A stretch of 22,543 nt of DNA from JAYZQT01 sp964412235 (GCA_964412235.1 CAYPNT010000047.1:1-22543), one strand, 5' to 3'. Numbered from the stretch's first letter, positions 8,458 to 16,251 are shown. Numbers and translations are program-made. Notes: generated by a model from the letters alone, not told the origin.

Positions 8458-8478
8458 TAAAAAAGTAACTATCTATAT

Positions 8479-9798
8479 TTATCGTTTTTCCAACGGAATA
8501 AATTCCCTTTCGGTCTTCCCTATGTAAAGCTGCCTGGGGCGACCAATCTTCTGACCAGGGTCCTCTATCATCTCGTTCCATTGAGCAACCCAACCAACGG
8601 TGCGCGCTACGGCAAAGAGTACGGTAAACATAGTTTCTGGGATACCAATCGCACGAAAAATAATGCCGGAGTAAAAATCAACGTTTGGATATAACTTGCG
8701 TTCAACAAAGTAGTCATCTTCGAGAGCAATTTTTTCTAGCTCCATAGCTAATTCCAGGAGTGGTTCGTTTCTTATTCCAAGCTCCTGTAGGACTTCGTGG
8801 CATGTGTCTCTCATCAACGTTGCTCGGGGGTCGAAATTTTTATAAACGCGGTGGCCAAAACCCATCAGCCTAAAGGGGTCGTTTTTGTCTTTGGCCCTTT
8901 TTACGTATTCGGCAATATTTTTCTTATCTCCTATTTCATTCAGCATTTTTAAAACCGCTTCATTGGCACCCCCGTGGGCGGGTCCCCATAAACTAGCAAT
9001 CCCAGCAGCAATGCAGGCAAATGGATTTGCACCAGAGGATCCAGCCAGTCGAACGGTAGATGTAGAAGCGTTTTGTTCATGATCTGCATGAAGAGTGAGA
9101 ATGCGGTCCATCGCTAGGGCAACAGTTGGGTTGACCTTATATTCTTCGCAGGGTGTTGCAAACATCATGTGCAAGAAGTCTGCCGCGTAGGATAAGTCGT
9201 TGCGTGGATACATAAAGGGTTGTCCTAGGGCATATTTGAAGGCCCAAGCAGCAATTGTTGGCATTTTTGCAATTAGCCGATAGGTTGCAATCATTCGCTG
9301 ATGCGGGTCCGATATATCGGTTGAATCGTGATAAAAAGCTGCCAGACCTCCTACAACGCCGCACATAATTGCCATGGGATGCGCGTCACGCCGGAAACCA
9401 TCATAGAATTTGTGGAGTTGTTCATGCACCATCGTGTGATGGGTGATATCGTGCACAAATTTATCTTTTTGAGATGGATTGGGAAGCTCGCCCTTAAGAA
9501 GTAGGTAACTTACCTCAGAAAAATCGCAATTTTTTGCAAGATCTTCGATCCTATAACCACGATAAAGAAGAATCCCCTCATCGCCATCAATATATGTAAT
9601 CTTTGAATCGCAGCTTCCAGTCGCCATAAAACCGGGGTCAAATGTAAAATAGTCTAATTCGTTATATAGCTTTCGGATGTCGATCACCTTTGGACCAACG
9701 GTGCCCTCAAGCAAAGGCATAGAAAGTTCTTGTCCTGTTGAGTGATCTATAAGCGTTACGCTGTCTTTTGGTGTGTTTCGGGCAGCGTCCTGACTCAT
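8479..9798 (-). CDS. gltA: Citrate synthase
   Basis: Condenses acetyl-CoA and oxaloacetate to citrate at the entry of the TCA cycle. It is the type II, Gram-negative form with an N-terminal extension (DHSTGQELSMPLLEGTVGPKVIDIRKL). Catalytic residues are visible as His275 (GPAHGGANEA), His316 (GFGHRVYKNFDPRA) and Asp374 (YPNVDFYSG), with spacing close to E. coli His264, His305 and Asp362. A further ATG six codons upstream (9816) is in frame, but the Shine-Dalgarno AAAGGGA (9805-9811) lies between the two and 6 nt before ATG 9798, so the shorter 439-aa product is preferred. The gene converges on gloA with no obvious terminator. Confidence 0.97.
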   Translation of the reverse strand: MSQDAARNTPKDSVTLIDHSTGQELSMPLLEGTVGPKVIDIRKLYNELDYFTFDPGFMATGSCDSKITYIDGDEGILLYRGYRIEDLAKNCDFSEVSYLLLKGELPNPSQKDKFVHDITHHTMVHEQLHKFYDGFRRDAHPMAIMCGVVGGLAAFYHDSTDISDPHQRMIATYRLIAKMPTIAAWAFKYALGQPFMYPRNDLSYAADFLHMMFATPCEEYKVNPTVALAMDRILTLHADHEQNASTSTVRLAGSSGANPFACIAAGIASLWGPAHGGANEAVLKMLNEIGDKKNIAEYVKRAKDKNDPFRLMGFGHRVYKNFDPRATLMRDTCHEVLQELGIRNEPLLELAMELEKIALEDDYFVERKLYPNVDFYSGIIFRAIGIPETMFTVLFAVARTVGWVAQWNEMIEDPGQKIGRPRQLYIGKTEREFIPLEKR

Positions 9799-9866
9799 AT
9801 CATGTCCCTTTGGCATAAGTTTGGATCAATTATCGCTAGAAAACTTCTTAGCAAATCTTTGCGCGG

Positions 9867-9895
9867 AAAATAACGGGTTTGTTAGCTAGAATCAA
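9867..9895 (-). promoter_or_regulatory. Candidate sigma-70 promoter for gltA
   Basis: On the minus strand TTGATT (9890-9895) is followed after exactly 17 nt by TATTTT (9867-9872). Each hexamer matches 4 of 6 consensus bases. It lies in the short gltX-gltA gap, about 70 nt upstream of the gltA ATG, so gltA can be transcribed separately from gltX. Prediction by eye only. Confidence 0.35.
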
Positions 9896-9905
9896 ATTGT
9901 CCGGG

Positions 9906-11321
9906 TCATGGGTTAATATCCAGTTTAGATATGTCGGTTATACGACCTAACGTTTCTTCTTTACCAAGGTTGGCTGCCACTTCAAATATTCCTGGAGAGG
10001 TGTTAGTCCCCGTCAATGCGGCACGAAGCGGTTGGGCTATATTCTTCAATTTTTCCTTATGAACAGTTGCGAAGTTCTTAATTGCAAGTTCAATGGTTTC
10101 CTCTTTCCATGGTGCGACATCTGAAAGCAACAAATGTATTTGTTCAAGTATCTTTTGGGCCTTTTCATTCAATAACTTTAAGGCCTTATCGTCGTAATTT
10201 ATTGGCCTTTCAACACAGTAAAAAACCGACATATCAGCAAGTTCTTGGATTGTTCTGGCCCGCAATTTGAGAGAATGTAGTCCAGCTGCAAGTCGTTTTA
10301 TAGGTATATCAGCCAAAGGATTTAAAAGTTTTTTTTCCAATATGGGACGTATCAGATGCATTAATGTATCGACTTTCGCTCCAGCAATATATTTTCCATT
10401 AAGATTGGAAAGCTTGTCAAAATCAAAGCGGGCAGCACTTTTATTTATGTCCTTAAGCTCGAACCACTTTACCGCGCTACAAAGTGAAAAAATCTCATCA
10501 TCTCCATGGCTCCAGCCAAGACGAGAAAGATAATTGAGGACCGCATCCGGTAAATAACCATTTTCTCGATAGCTTTCTATACCCAACGCACCGTGTCTTT
10601 TTGACATTTTAGTACCGTCTGGACCATGAATTAAGGGTATGTGAGCGAATGTCGGGGTCACCCAGCCAAGAGCGTTGAATATTTGTGTTTGGCGAAAGGC
10701 GTTTGTCAAATGGTCATCTCCTCGAATAACGTGGCTGATGGCCATATCGTGGTCGTCCACCACTACAGAAAGCATATATGTCGGTGATCCATCTGCACGT
10801 AACATTATTAAATCATCGAGTTCCTGATTTGCGATAGTAATTCTACCTTGGACAGCGTCGTCAATCGTGGTTTCACCTGAGACTGATGCGCGAAATCTGA
10901 TCACAGGTTTAATGTCGGATGGTGCGTCATTTGGGTCTCTGTCTCGCCATGTTCCGTCGTAACGGAGCGATTGTTTTTGACTTACAGCCTTTTCACGCAT
11001 GGCCTGTAGTTCTTCCGGCGTGCAATAGCAGGGGTAGGCGTTTCCAGTATCCAAAAGGGTTTTTACGACATCAGCATGCCTTTTTCGACGGGCGGATTGA
11101 AATATTGGTTCTTCGTCAGGTGTTAAGTTTAGCCAATCTAATCCATCTAAAATGGCATCAATTGCTTCTGGAGTACTGCGTCTCTGGTCGGTATCTTCGA
11201 TACGCAAGAGGTATTTACCCCCCGTATGGCGAGCGTAGAGCCAGTTGAAGAGAGCTGTTCTTGCGCCGCCGATATGTAGGTAGCCTGTTGGTGAGGGAGC
11301 AAATCGAGTAACTACTCTCAT
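9906..11321 (-). CDS. gltX: Glutamyl-tRNA synthetase
   Basis: Class I aminoacyl-tRNA synthetase that charges tRNA-Glu with glutamate. The 471-aa protein starts RVVTRFAPSPTGYLHIGGART, containing the HIGH-like motif. The KMSKR motif is at about residues 238-242 (GTKMSKRHG), and other family blocks such as LLRIEDTD and VIRGDDHL are intact. The CYC pair near residue 98 is present, but the later Cys and His of the E. coli zinc site are not evident. The C-terminal third is the helical anticodon-binding domain. A TATAAT hexamer on the minus strand (11340-11345), 18 nt before the ATG, could be its -10 element, but I see no convincing -35. It lies downstream of lexA across a 235-nt gap. Confidence 0.97.
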   Translation of the reverse strand: MRVVTRFAPSPTGYLHIGGARTALFNWLYARHTGGKYLLRIEDTDQRRSTPEAIDAILDGLDWLNLTPDEEPIFQSARRKRHADVVKTLLDTGNAYPCYCTPEELQAMREKAVSQKQSLRYDGTWRDRDPNDAPSDIKPVIRFRASVSGETTIDDAVQGRITIANQELDDLIMLRADGSPTYMLSVVVDDHDMAISHVIRGDDHLTNAFRQTQIFNALGWVTPTFAHIPLIHGPDGTKMSKRHGALGIESYRENGYLPDAVLNYLSRLGWSHGDDEIFSLCSAVKWFELKDINKSAARFDFDKLSNLNGKYIAGAKVDTLMHLIRPILEKKLLNPLADIPIKRLAAGLHSLKLRARTIQELADMSVFYCVERPINYDDKALKLLNEKAQKILEQIHLLLSDVAPWKEETIELAIKNFATVHKEKLKNIAQPLRAALTGTNTSPGIFEVAANLGKEETLGRITDISKLDINP

Positions 11322-11404
11322 TATCTTTCGCTCTATTAAATTATAACCGTTGATTTAGCCTGTACTTATAAAAATTATGATGCACCGTATCATTCTAGTG
11401 AAAA

Positions 11405-11433
11405 TTGGTTAACCATGAATTTAAAGATATTAT
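11405..11433 (+). promoter_or_regulatory. Candidate + strand promoter in the lexA-gltX gap
   Basis: TTGGTT (11405-11410) and TATTAT (11428-11433) are separated by exactly 17 nt. The -10 matches 5 of 6 consensus bases and the -35 only 3 of 6. There is no protein gene on this strand nearby, so if real it would drive a short RNA that ends at the hairpin at 11478-11527. Confidence 0.3.
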
Positions 11434-11439
11434 GAAAAG

Positions 11440-11528
11440 ATAAGTTAATACTTGTGTTAACCTTCTAGTAACCCCGCCCCTAGCGTGGGGTCGCAAAGAT
11501 TAGGTTATTTGACACGCTAGGGTTTTTG
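11440..11528 (+). ncRNA. Candidate small RNA, about 90 nt
   Basis: Inferred from a promoter-like pair followed, about 45 nt past the expected start point, by an intrinsic-terminator-like hairpin. No family is recognised. The loop of the hairpin (25 nt) is longer than usual for a terminator, though a short CAAA/TTTG pairing inside it could extend the stem. The existence of a transcript is unproven. Confidence 0.25.
11478..11527 (+). terminator. 10-bp perfect inverted repeat followed by five T
   Basis: CCCTAGCGTG (11478-11487) and CACGCTAGGG (11513-11522) are exact reverse complements, with 7 of 10 pairs G-C, followed at once by TTTTT (11523-11527). Read on the + strand this looks like an intrinsic terminator with a long loop. 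On the minus strand it begins 35 nt after the lexA stop and has no U tract, so for lexA it could only act as a 3' stabilising stem. Confidence 0.5.
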
Positions 11529-11556
11529 TAACCCATCAGGGTGTAGTCCTATAAGT

Positions 11557-12264
11557 TCAATAGTTACGAACGAGACCTACCAATTTTCCTTGTACACGTA
11601 CTTGATCCGGCCCAAATATCCTTGTTTCATGTAATTTATTGGCAGGCTCTAGTGCTATTGATGCACCTCGACGCCTTAGTCGCTTAAGTGTTGCTTCATG
11701 GCCGTCTACCAGTGCGACTACAATTTGGCCATTTTCTGCGGTATCAGTCCGTTTGATCAGGACTACATCACGTTCAAAAATACCAGCCTCAATCATAGAA
11801 TCTCCCTCTATTTCTAAAGCATAGTGGTCTCCGCGCCCAAGCAACTGACTGGGTACTTCTATTGTTCGTGAATTGTCCCTTAGGGCTTCTATCGGTGTTC
11901 CCGCTGCTATTTTTCCATAAAAGGGGATGCTTGTGGCCGTTTTTGTTGTTACTTCCATCTCTTCTTGAGAATGTTGGGAACGTTTGCTGAATGAGCTATC
12001 TACCAATTGTGGCTTGAATTCAACTGTATCATTTCGTTTAAGGTCTGTGTTTTGGGGTTTTTTAAGTACTTCAATAGCCCGGGCCTTGTGAGGTAGACGG
12101 CGAATAAATCCCCTGTCCTCGAGAGCGACTATAAGTCGATGGATCCCGGATTTGGACTGGAGACCAAGAGCCACCTTCATTTCGTCAAATGAAGGTGGCA
12201 CACCAGTGTCGTTTAAGCGTTGGTCTATGTAGGTTAACAACTCGTGTTGTTTCTGGGTCAACAT
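11557..12264 (-). CDS. lexA: LexA repressor, SOS regulator
   Basis: Represses DNA-damage genes and cleaves itself when RecA filaments form. The 235-aa protein has an N-terminal winged helix (about residues 1-65; VPPSFDEMKVALGLQSKSGIHRLI is the recognition region in its alphaproteobacterial form). A polar linker follows to about 108, then the S24 peptidase domain. The cleavage bond Ala121-Gly122 (KIAAGTP), the nucleophile Ser156 (GDSMIEAG) and the general base Lys194 (EATLKRL) are all present, so autocleavage should work. The linker is Ser/Lys/Glu-rich. A probable LexA box lies upstream, indicating autoregulation. It is downstream of moeA with a 94-nt gap. Confidence 0.97.
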   Translation of the reverse strand: MLTQKQHELLTYIDQRLNDTGVPPSFDEMKVALGLQSKSGIHRLIVALEDRGFIRRLPHKARAIEVLKKPQNTDLKRNDTVEFKPQLVDSSFSKRSQHSQEEMEVTTKTATSIPFYGKIAAGTPIEALRDNSRTIEVPSQLLGRGDHYALEIEGDSMIEAGIFERDVVLIKRTDTAENGQIVVALVDGHEATLKRLRRRGASIALEPANKLHETRIFGPDQVRVQGKLVGLVRNY

Positions 12265-12294
12265 GATCCATTTCCCATTTCATAACATGAAGTA

Positions 12295-12309
12295 GAACAA
12301 AACATAAAC
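12295..12309 (-). promoter_or_regulatory. Probable LexA (SOS) box of lexA
   Basis: On the minus strand the sequence reads GTTT-N7-GTTC, one base from the alphaproteobacterial LexA consensus GTTC-N7-GTTC. It ends 31 nt before the lexA ATG, where an autoregulatory operator is expected. The only mismatch is in the outer half-site. Confidence 0.6.
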
Positions 12310-12358
12310 ATTGGGTAGGCTTCTAGTTAACTTCGGCCGTGAGGTCAAGAATCACTAT

Positions 12359-13591
12359 CTATATGTTAAAATGACTTCCATTTAGTGGAATGATATCCAC
12401 TAGATCACCCTTTGTGCATCGGCAGGCATAAGGAGGTCTTACGATCAGAACATCGGAACGGGCCATTGTGGCATACATTGAGCTATCTTGAATTTTATGT
12501 GCAGATACTTCTAGATTTCCGATATTGTCGCGATGTAATATACCCCGCAAGTAATCTTCCCGCTCATCGTTTTCCTTTAGCTCGTGATTTATCCTTGCCT
12601 GTAAACGTTCTGGGAGAACGGGTTCAATCCCGAGCATCTTCCGAATTGCTGGGCCGACAAACATTATAGCACACACTGTTGAAGATACCGGATTGCCTGG
12701 AAGACCAATAAGAAATGTATTGTTAATATTGCCGAAAATCAGCGGTTTTCCTGGACGCATAGCAATTTTCCAGAAGTTGATATGTAACCCAATATCCCCA
12801 AGAGCGTCTCGTACTAGATCGTGATCACCGACAGACGCACCGCCCGTAGTGAGCAAGATATCGCTTCCCGTGGCGCCAATAGCGAGTGTCGTTAATTCAC
12901 TTTTGCGGTCTGCCGCGATCCCTAGATCAATGGGATCACCACCGGTCGCCTTGACAATCGCTGCTAACGATAGGGCGTTTGAACTAACAATTTGATCTTG
13001 TTCAACAGGATCGCCCGGCATAACGATCTCATCACCAGTAGATAAAATTGAAATACGTGGTTTTCGCCGAACCTTTAACCATGGCACATTCATGGCCGCA
13101 GCTAGTCCTATATCACGCGCGGTCAAAGTGCGACCCGTTGGAAGGAGTGCATCACCTTGCGAAAAATCCAACCCTGCTCGCCGGATATACTTCCCTGGGG
13201 TCGCCTCCCCCGAAGTAATCCGTACTTTTTCACCATATTTTTCAGTGTTTTCCTGTATAACTATCGTATTTGCACCTGCGGGAACGGGCGCCCCCGAAAA
13301 TATTCGAACAGCCTCGCAAGGGCCAATTTTTTGATTAAAAGAATGTCCAGCGGGTGCATAACCAACGATTTTAAGTTCCATTGGTAAAGTAGCTACATCC
13401 TCCGCTCTGACGGCATACCCATCCATTGCGGACACATCGGTGGGGGGGTGATTACGTCGCGAAATTATTGGTTCTGCCAGGGTTCTACCAAAACCGTTAG
13501 CAACCGATATTTGTTCAATGGGTAACATCGGCATAGCGTCGATAATCCGCTGCTGGGCTTCTGCCACTGGGAGCAATTGAACTTCAGACAT
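12359..13591 (-). CDS. moeA: Molybdopterin molybdenumtransferase MoeA
   Basis: Inserts molybdate into adenylylated molybdopterin, the last common step of molybdenum cofactor synthesis. The 410-aa length is normal. Visible blocks are PPTDVSAMDGYAV near residue 50, FSGAPVPAGANTIV, ILSTGDEIVMPG at the start of the MoCF-binding domain, TTGGASVGDHD near residue 245, MRPGKPLIFG, and FLIGLPGNPVSS near residue 290, followed by the C-terminal beta barrel. Its ATG overlaps the moaC stop by 8 nt, so the two molybdenum cofactor genes are translationally coupled. It is the last gene of the trpD-trpC-moaC-moeA unit. Confidence 0.96.
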   Translation of the reverse strand: MSEVQLLPVAEAQQRIIDAMPMLPIEQISVANGFGRTLAEPIISRRNHPPTDVSAMDGYAVRAEDVATLPMELKIVGYAPAGHSFNQKIGPCEAVRIFSGAPVPAGANTIVIQENTEKYGEKVRITSGEATPGKYIRRAGLDFSQGDALLPTGRTLTARDIGLAAAMNVPWLKVRRKPRISILSTGDEIVMPGDPVEQDQIVSSNALSLAAIVKATGGDPIDLGIAADRKSELTTLAIGATGSDILLTTGGASVGDHDLVRDALGDIGLHINFWKIAMRPGKPLIFGNINNTFLIGLPGNPVSSTVCAIMFVGPAIRKMLGIEPVLPERLQARINHELKENDEREDYLRGILHRDNIGNLEVSAHKIQDSSMYATMARSDVLIVRPPYACRCTKGDLVDIIPLNGSHFNI

Positions 13592-14075
13592 TATTGGTTT
13601 TCGCTATGAATTCACCGGATTTTCCACCAGCCTTATGGGTTAAACGAATATCGGTCAACTGAATGCTGCGGTCTATTGCTTTACACATATCATAAATTGT
13701 CAACGCCGCTACGGTTACCGCGGTTAGTGCCTCCATCTCGACGCCAGTTTTGCCGTCTAGTTTGCAGGTAGCAGAAATATCCACCGAGTTATTTTTTTCA
13801 TTACATAATAATTCTATATCTACAGCGTTTAGGGCTAGTGGGTGACAGAGGGGTATTATTTCGGAAGTTCGTTTGGCGGCCATTATTCCTGCGATCCGTG
13901 CTGTTGAAATCACATCGCCCTTTTTTAATTGCCCATTTATTATGAGTTGCAACGTTTCTTGAGCTACTAGGACGCTGCCGGTTGCTGTTGCCGTTCGGTG
14001 TGTATTGTCTTTGTCGGAGACGTCTACCATCTTAGCGTCGCCATCGTCACTTATGTGTGTAAGCTTTTTAATCAT
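13584..14075 (-). CDS. moaC: Cyclic pyranopterin monophosphate synthase MoaC
   Basis: Acts with MoaA to convert GTP to cyclic pyranopterin monophosphate, the first molybdenum cofactor intermediate. The 163-aa protein has the family core: KMVDVSDKDNTHRTATA at the N-terminus, AGIMAAKRTSEIIPLCHPL with the conserved Lys and His, and the GVEMEALTAVTVAALTIYDM block with the catalytic Glu and Asp. The C-terminal loop KAGGKSG is typical. ATG 14075 follows the trpC stop after 13 nt, and its ribosome site is weak, so coupling to trpC is likely. No moaA, moaE or moaD is nearby. Confidence 0.97.
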   Translation of the reverse strand: MIKKLTHISDDGDAKMVDVSDKDNTHRTATATGSVLVAQETLQLIINGQLKKGDVISTARIAGIMAAKRTSEIIPLCHPLALNAVDIELLCNEKNNSVDISATCKLDGKTGVEMEALTAVTVAALTIYDMCKAIDRSIQLTDIRLTHKAGGKSGEFIAKTNNV

Positions 14076-14088
14076 GTCTGAGTCTGTT

Positions 14089-14892
14089 TTACATTTTCCG
14101 CCTTAAAAGGTGGCGCGTTGCGGTTTTTATATCAGATTGACGCATGAGAGATTCTCCAATGAGGAAACACTTTGCACCCGCTTCGTACATTAACGCTAGG
14201 TCTTCGGGCGTATATAAGCCACTTTCACTAATAACAAGGCGTCTGGCATCTTCCACTAATGGAGCAAGGCGGCGTGTTGTCTCAATATCAGTTTTTAGAG
14301 TTTTTAAATTACGGTTATTAATACCCAAAAGTGGAGAGCGAAGTCGCATTGCTCTATCAAGTTGCCTCGAATCGTGAATTTCAATCAGCACATCCATGCC
14401 CCAGTCATCGATTGCGGTTGCCTCTAGCTCTGCGGCAAGAACGTCATCAAGGGCGGCTAAAATTAGGAGTATACAGTCTGCCCCTAGCGCCCGAGATTCT
14501 ATAACTTGATACGGGTCTAAGATAAAATCTTTCCTAAGAATAGGTAGATCGACGATAGACCTAGCTTCGGTTAGGTGTTCATCCTCACCTTGAAAATAGG
14601 GCAAATCTGTTAATACTGATAAGCATGTTGCACCTCCTTGTTTATAAGCGGTTGCAATTTGGGTCGGGTCGAAGTCTTTTCTAATTAATCCCTTGCTTGG
14701 GGATGCTTTTTTTATCTCCGCAATCAATCCGTACACATTATTATTTGTTGCTGATTTTAAATTTTTATAAAATCCACGAGGGTTATCGCAAGCTTTAGCT
14801 CTTGCTTCGACATTTTTTATAGGTGATTTTTTTTTCGATAGCGCGATGTGTTCACGTTTTCTACTACAGATTTTCGTTAGGGTGTCACTCAT
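14089..14892 (-). CDS. trpC: Indole-3-glycerol phosphate synthase
   Basis: Closes the ring of CdRP to indole-3-glycerol phosphate in tryptophan synthesis. It is a single-domain TIM barrel of 267 aa, not fused to TrpF. Motifs in order are YGLIAEIKKASPSKG near residue 55 with the catalytic Lys, TCLSVLTDLPYFQGE, LPILRKDFILDPYQV near residue 120, ADCILLI, LLGINNRNLKT near residue 190, LVISESGLYTPEDL, and FLIGESLMRQ at the phosphate site. Its ATG overlaps the trpD stop by 8 nt. Confidence 0.97.
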   Translation of the reverse strand: MSDTLTKICSRKREHIALSKKKSPIKNVEARAKACDNPRGFYKNLKSATNNNVYGLIAEIKKASPSKGLIRKDFDPTQIATAYKQGGATCLSVLTDLPYFQGEDEHLTEARSIVDLPILRKDFILDPYQVIESRALGADCILLILAALDDVLAAELEATAIDDWGMDVLIEIHDSRQLDRAMRLRSPLLGINNRNLKTLKTDIETTRRLAPLVEDARRLVISESGLYTPEDLALMYEAGAKCFLIGESLMRQSDIKTATRHLLRRKM

Positions 14893-15931
14893 ACGGTTCG
14901 GCTTCTCCCTCGTCTGTTATTATCTCTTGAGAAATTTCTGCCATCCGTTTAAGGGCAGCTTGGGCCTTGCCATTATCGATTGAAGATTTGGCGATATTGA
15001 CGCCTTCCTTCAAATTTTCTGCGACACCTGCCACGATTAATGACGCTGCGGAAGTAAATAAAATCGTATCGCGATAGGCGCTAGGTTTCCCTTCTAATAC
15101 GGTTTCGAGTACGCTAGCATTGTATTCTGCTTCTCCACCTTGAAGTTCTGTTATATCGCAACGTTTCAGGCCGGCGTCTTCGGGGCTCACTTCAAAAGAT
15201 TCAACCTTTCCATCCTTCAAAGAGGCAACTAACGCAGGACCGTTTGTTGCCAACTCATCAAGACCACCGGCACCATGCACTACCCACGCGCGCTTTGCTC
15301 CAAGTTCTGCCAGGACTTGTGCTATTGGGCTTACCCATTCTGGCGCAAAAACTCCCACCATTAGACGATCAACCATCGCTGGATTGGAAAGTGGTCCAAG
15401 CATGTTAAAAACTGTTCGTATAGCAAGTTCGACCCTAGGCCCTGCGACGTGTCGTGTTGCGCTATGATGCCGCGGAGCCATCATAAAACCAATTTTTGCT
15501 TCCCTAATTGATTTTTCAATAAGACGTATATCGGCGTTTATGTTTACCCCTAAAGCATTTAAAACATCTGCGGCACCAGACTTTGAGGAGAGTGCCCTAT
15601 TTCCATGTTTTGCAACTGGGATCCCGCATCCCGCCACAGTAAGTGCAGCTGCAGTAGATATGTTTAAAGTGCCGCTACCATCTCCACCTGTTCCGACGAC
15701 GTCAATAGCGTTAGGCGGAGCATTTATTTTTAATGCCTTTCCACGCATTACGCTGGCTGCAGCCGCTATTTCCGTGACAGTTTCTCCGCGCATTCGAAGA
15801 CTCATCAAAAATGCGCCGATTTGTGCGGGTGTTGCATCACCTGACATAATTGTATCAAAAGCTGCTTCTGCCTGTGCCTCGTTTAATTTGTCACCTTCGG
15901 ATACAAGCGCTAAAATTTCTTTAAAATTCAT
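14885..15931 (-). CDS. trpD: Anthranilate phosphoribosyltransferase
   Basis: Transfers phosphoribose from PRPP to anthranilate, the second step from chorismate to tryptophan. The 348-aa protein has the PRPP-binding loop VVGTGGDGSGTLNIST near residue 80, KHGNRALSSKSGAADVLNALG near residue 110, PRHHSATRHVAGPR and LGPLSNPA near residue 180, and a metal-binding acidic region. An AGGG lies 7 nt before ATG 15931. It is the first gene of its unit. The anthranilate synthase genes trpE and trpG, normally directly upstream, are absent, so its substrate must come from genes elsewhere or from outside. Confidence 0.97.
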   Translation of the reverse strand: MNFKEILALVSEGDKLNEAQAEAAFDTIMSGDATPAQIGAFLMSLRMRGETVTEIAAAASVMRGKALKINAPPNAIDVVGTGGDGSGTLNISTAAALTVAGCGIPVAKHGNRALSSKSGAADVLNALGVNINADIRLIEKSIREAKIGFMMAPRHHSATRHVAGPRVELAIRTVFNMLGPLSNPAMVDRLMVGVFAPEWVSPIAQVLAELGAKRAWVVHGAGGLDELATNGPALVASLKDGKVESFEVSPEDAGLKRCDITELQGGEAEYNASVLETVLEGKPSAYRDTILFTSAASLIVAGVAENLKEGVNIAKSSIDNGKAQAALKRMAEISQEIITDEGEAEPYE

Positions 15932-16251
15932 ACAGATGCCCTATAAAAATTTCTTCAACACTATAAAAGCGGCCCGCCACGATGACCTAGTATGTTAGAT
16001 TAGCAATATACGAAATTCTTTTTTGAACTAGTTGTTACTATCTCATGGTCTTGTCGAGCGATAACTTAGTAAGGAAAGGTCAATTATTAAAGTTTATAAA
16101 TAATTAGTTTATAGTTCGGAAGCACTTGGTTTTCTGTCTGGTTTGTAGGCAATTCGTCCAAAGCTAATACAACGTATAGGTGAATTTATTTTTTATAACA
16201 ACGAAATGAAAAAAAATAGTCAAAAAGTTATTAACATTTTAGGAACAGATA
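15932..16251. other. AT-rich non-coding gap upstream of trpD and the GNAT gene
   Basis: A 320-nt divergent region that must carry the promoters of trpD (-) and the acetyltransferase gene (+). I could not find a convincing -35/-10 pair for either. It contains a direct repeat AGTTTATA (16091-16098 and 16106-16113) with a 15-nt period, and long A/T runs. There is no recognisable remnant of trpG or trpE. Confidence 0.6.
16241..16244 (+). promoter_or_regulatory. Shine-Dalgarno supporting the TTG start of the GNAT gene
   Basis: AGGA lies 7 nt before TTG 16252. There is no ATG in frame nearby that would keep the N-terminal GNAT strand, so TTG is the likely start. Confidence 0.6.

Larger units (their letters stand above)
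11322..11556. other. Intergenic region between lexA and gltX, non-coding
   Basis: This 235-nt stretch has no plausible protein gene. In many alphaproteobacteria comEC lies here, and I find no trace of it. The half near gltX is AT-rich and contains a TATAAT on the minus strand. The half near lexA holds a promoter-like pair on the + strand and a strong inverted repeat, described separately. Confidence 0.7.

Noticed and set aside
10919..11248. 109-codon plus-strand open frame opposite gltX
   Set aside because: Complement of a conserved synthetase domain; no family resemblance and no start signal.
11440..11528. tRNA or known riboswitch in the lexA-gltX gap
   Set aside because: No cloverleaf, T-loop (GTTCRA) or CCA-adjacent acceptor stem is visible, and no riboswitch core that I recognise; only a generic small-RNA layout remains.
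15540..15998. 152-codon open frame on the plus strand opposite the 5' half of trpD
   Set aside because: Antisense shadow of a certain trpD; the Ala/Ser/Pro-rich translation resembles no protein and it runs into the intergenic gap without a start signal.
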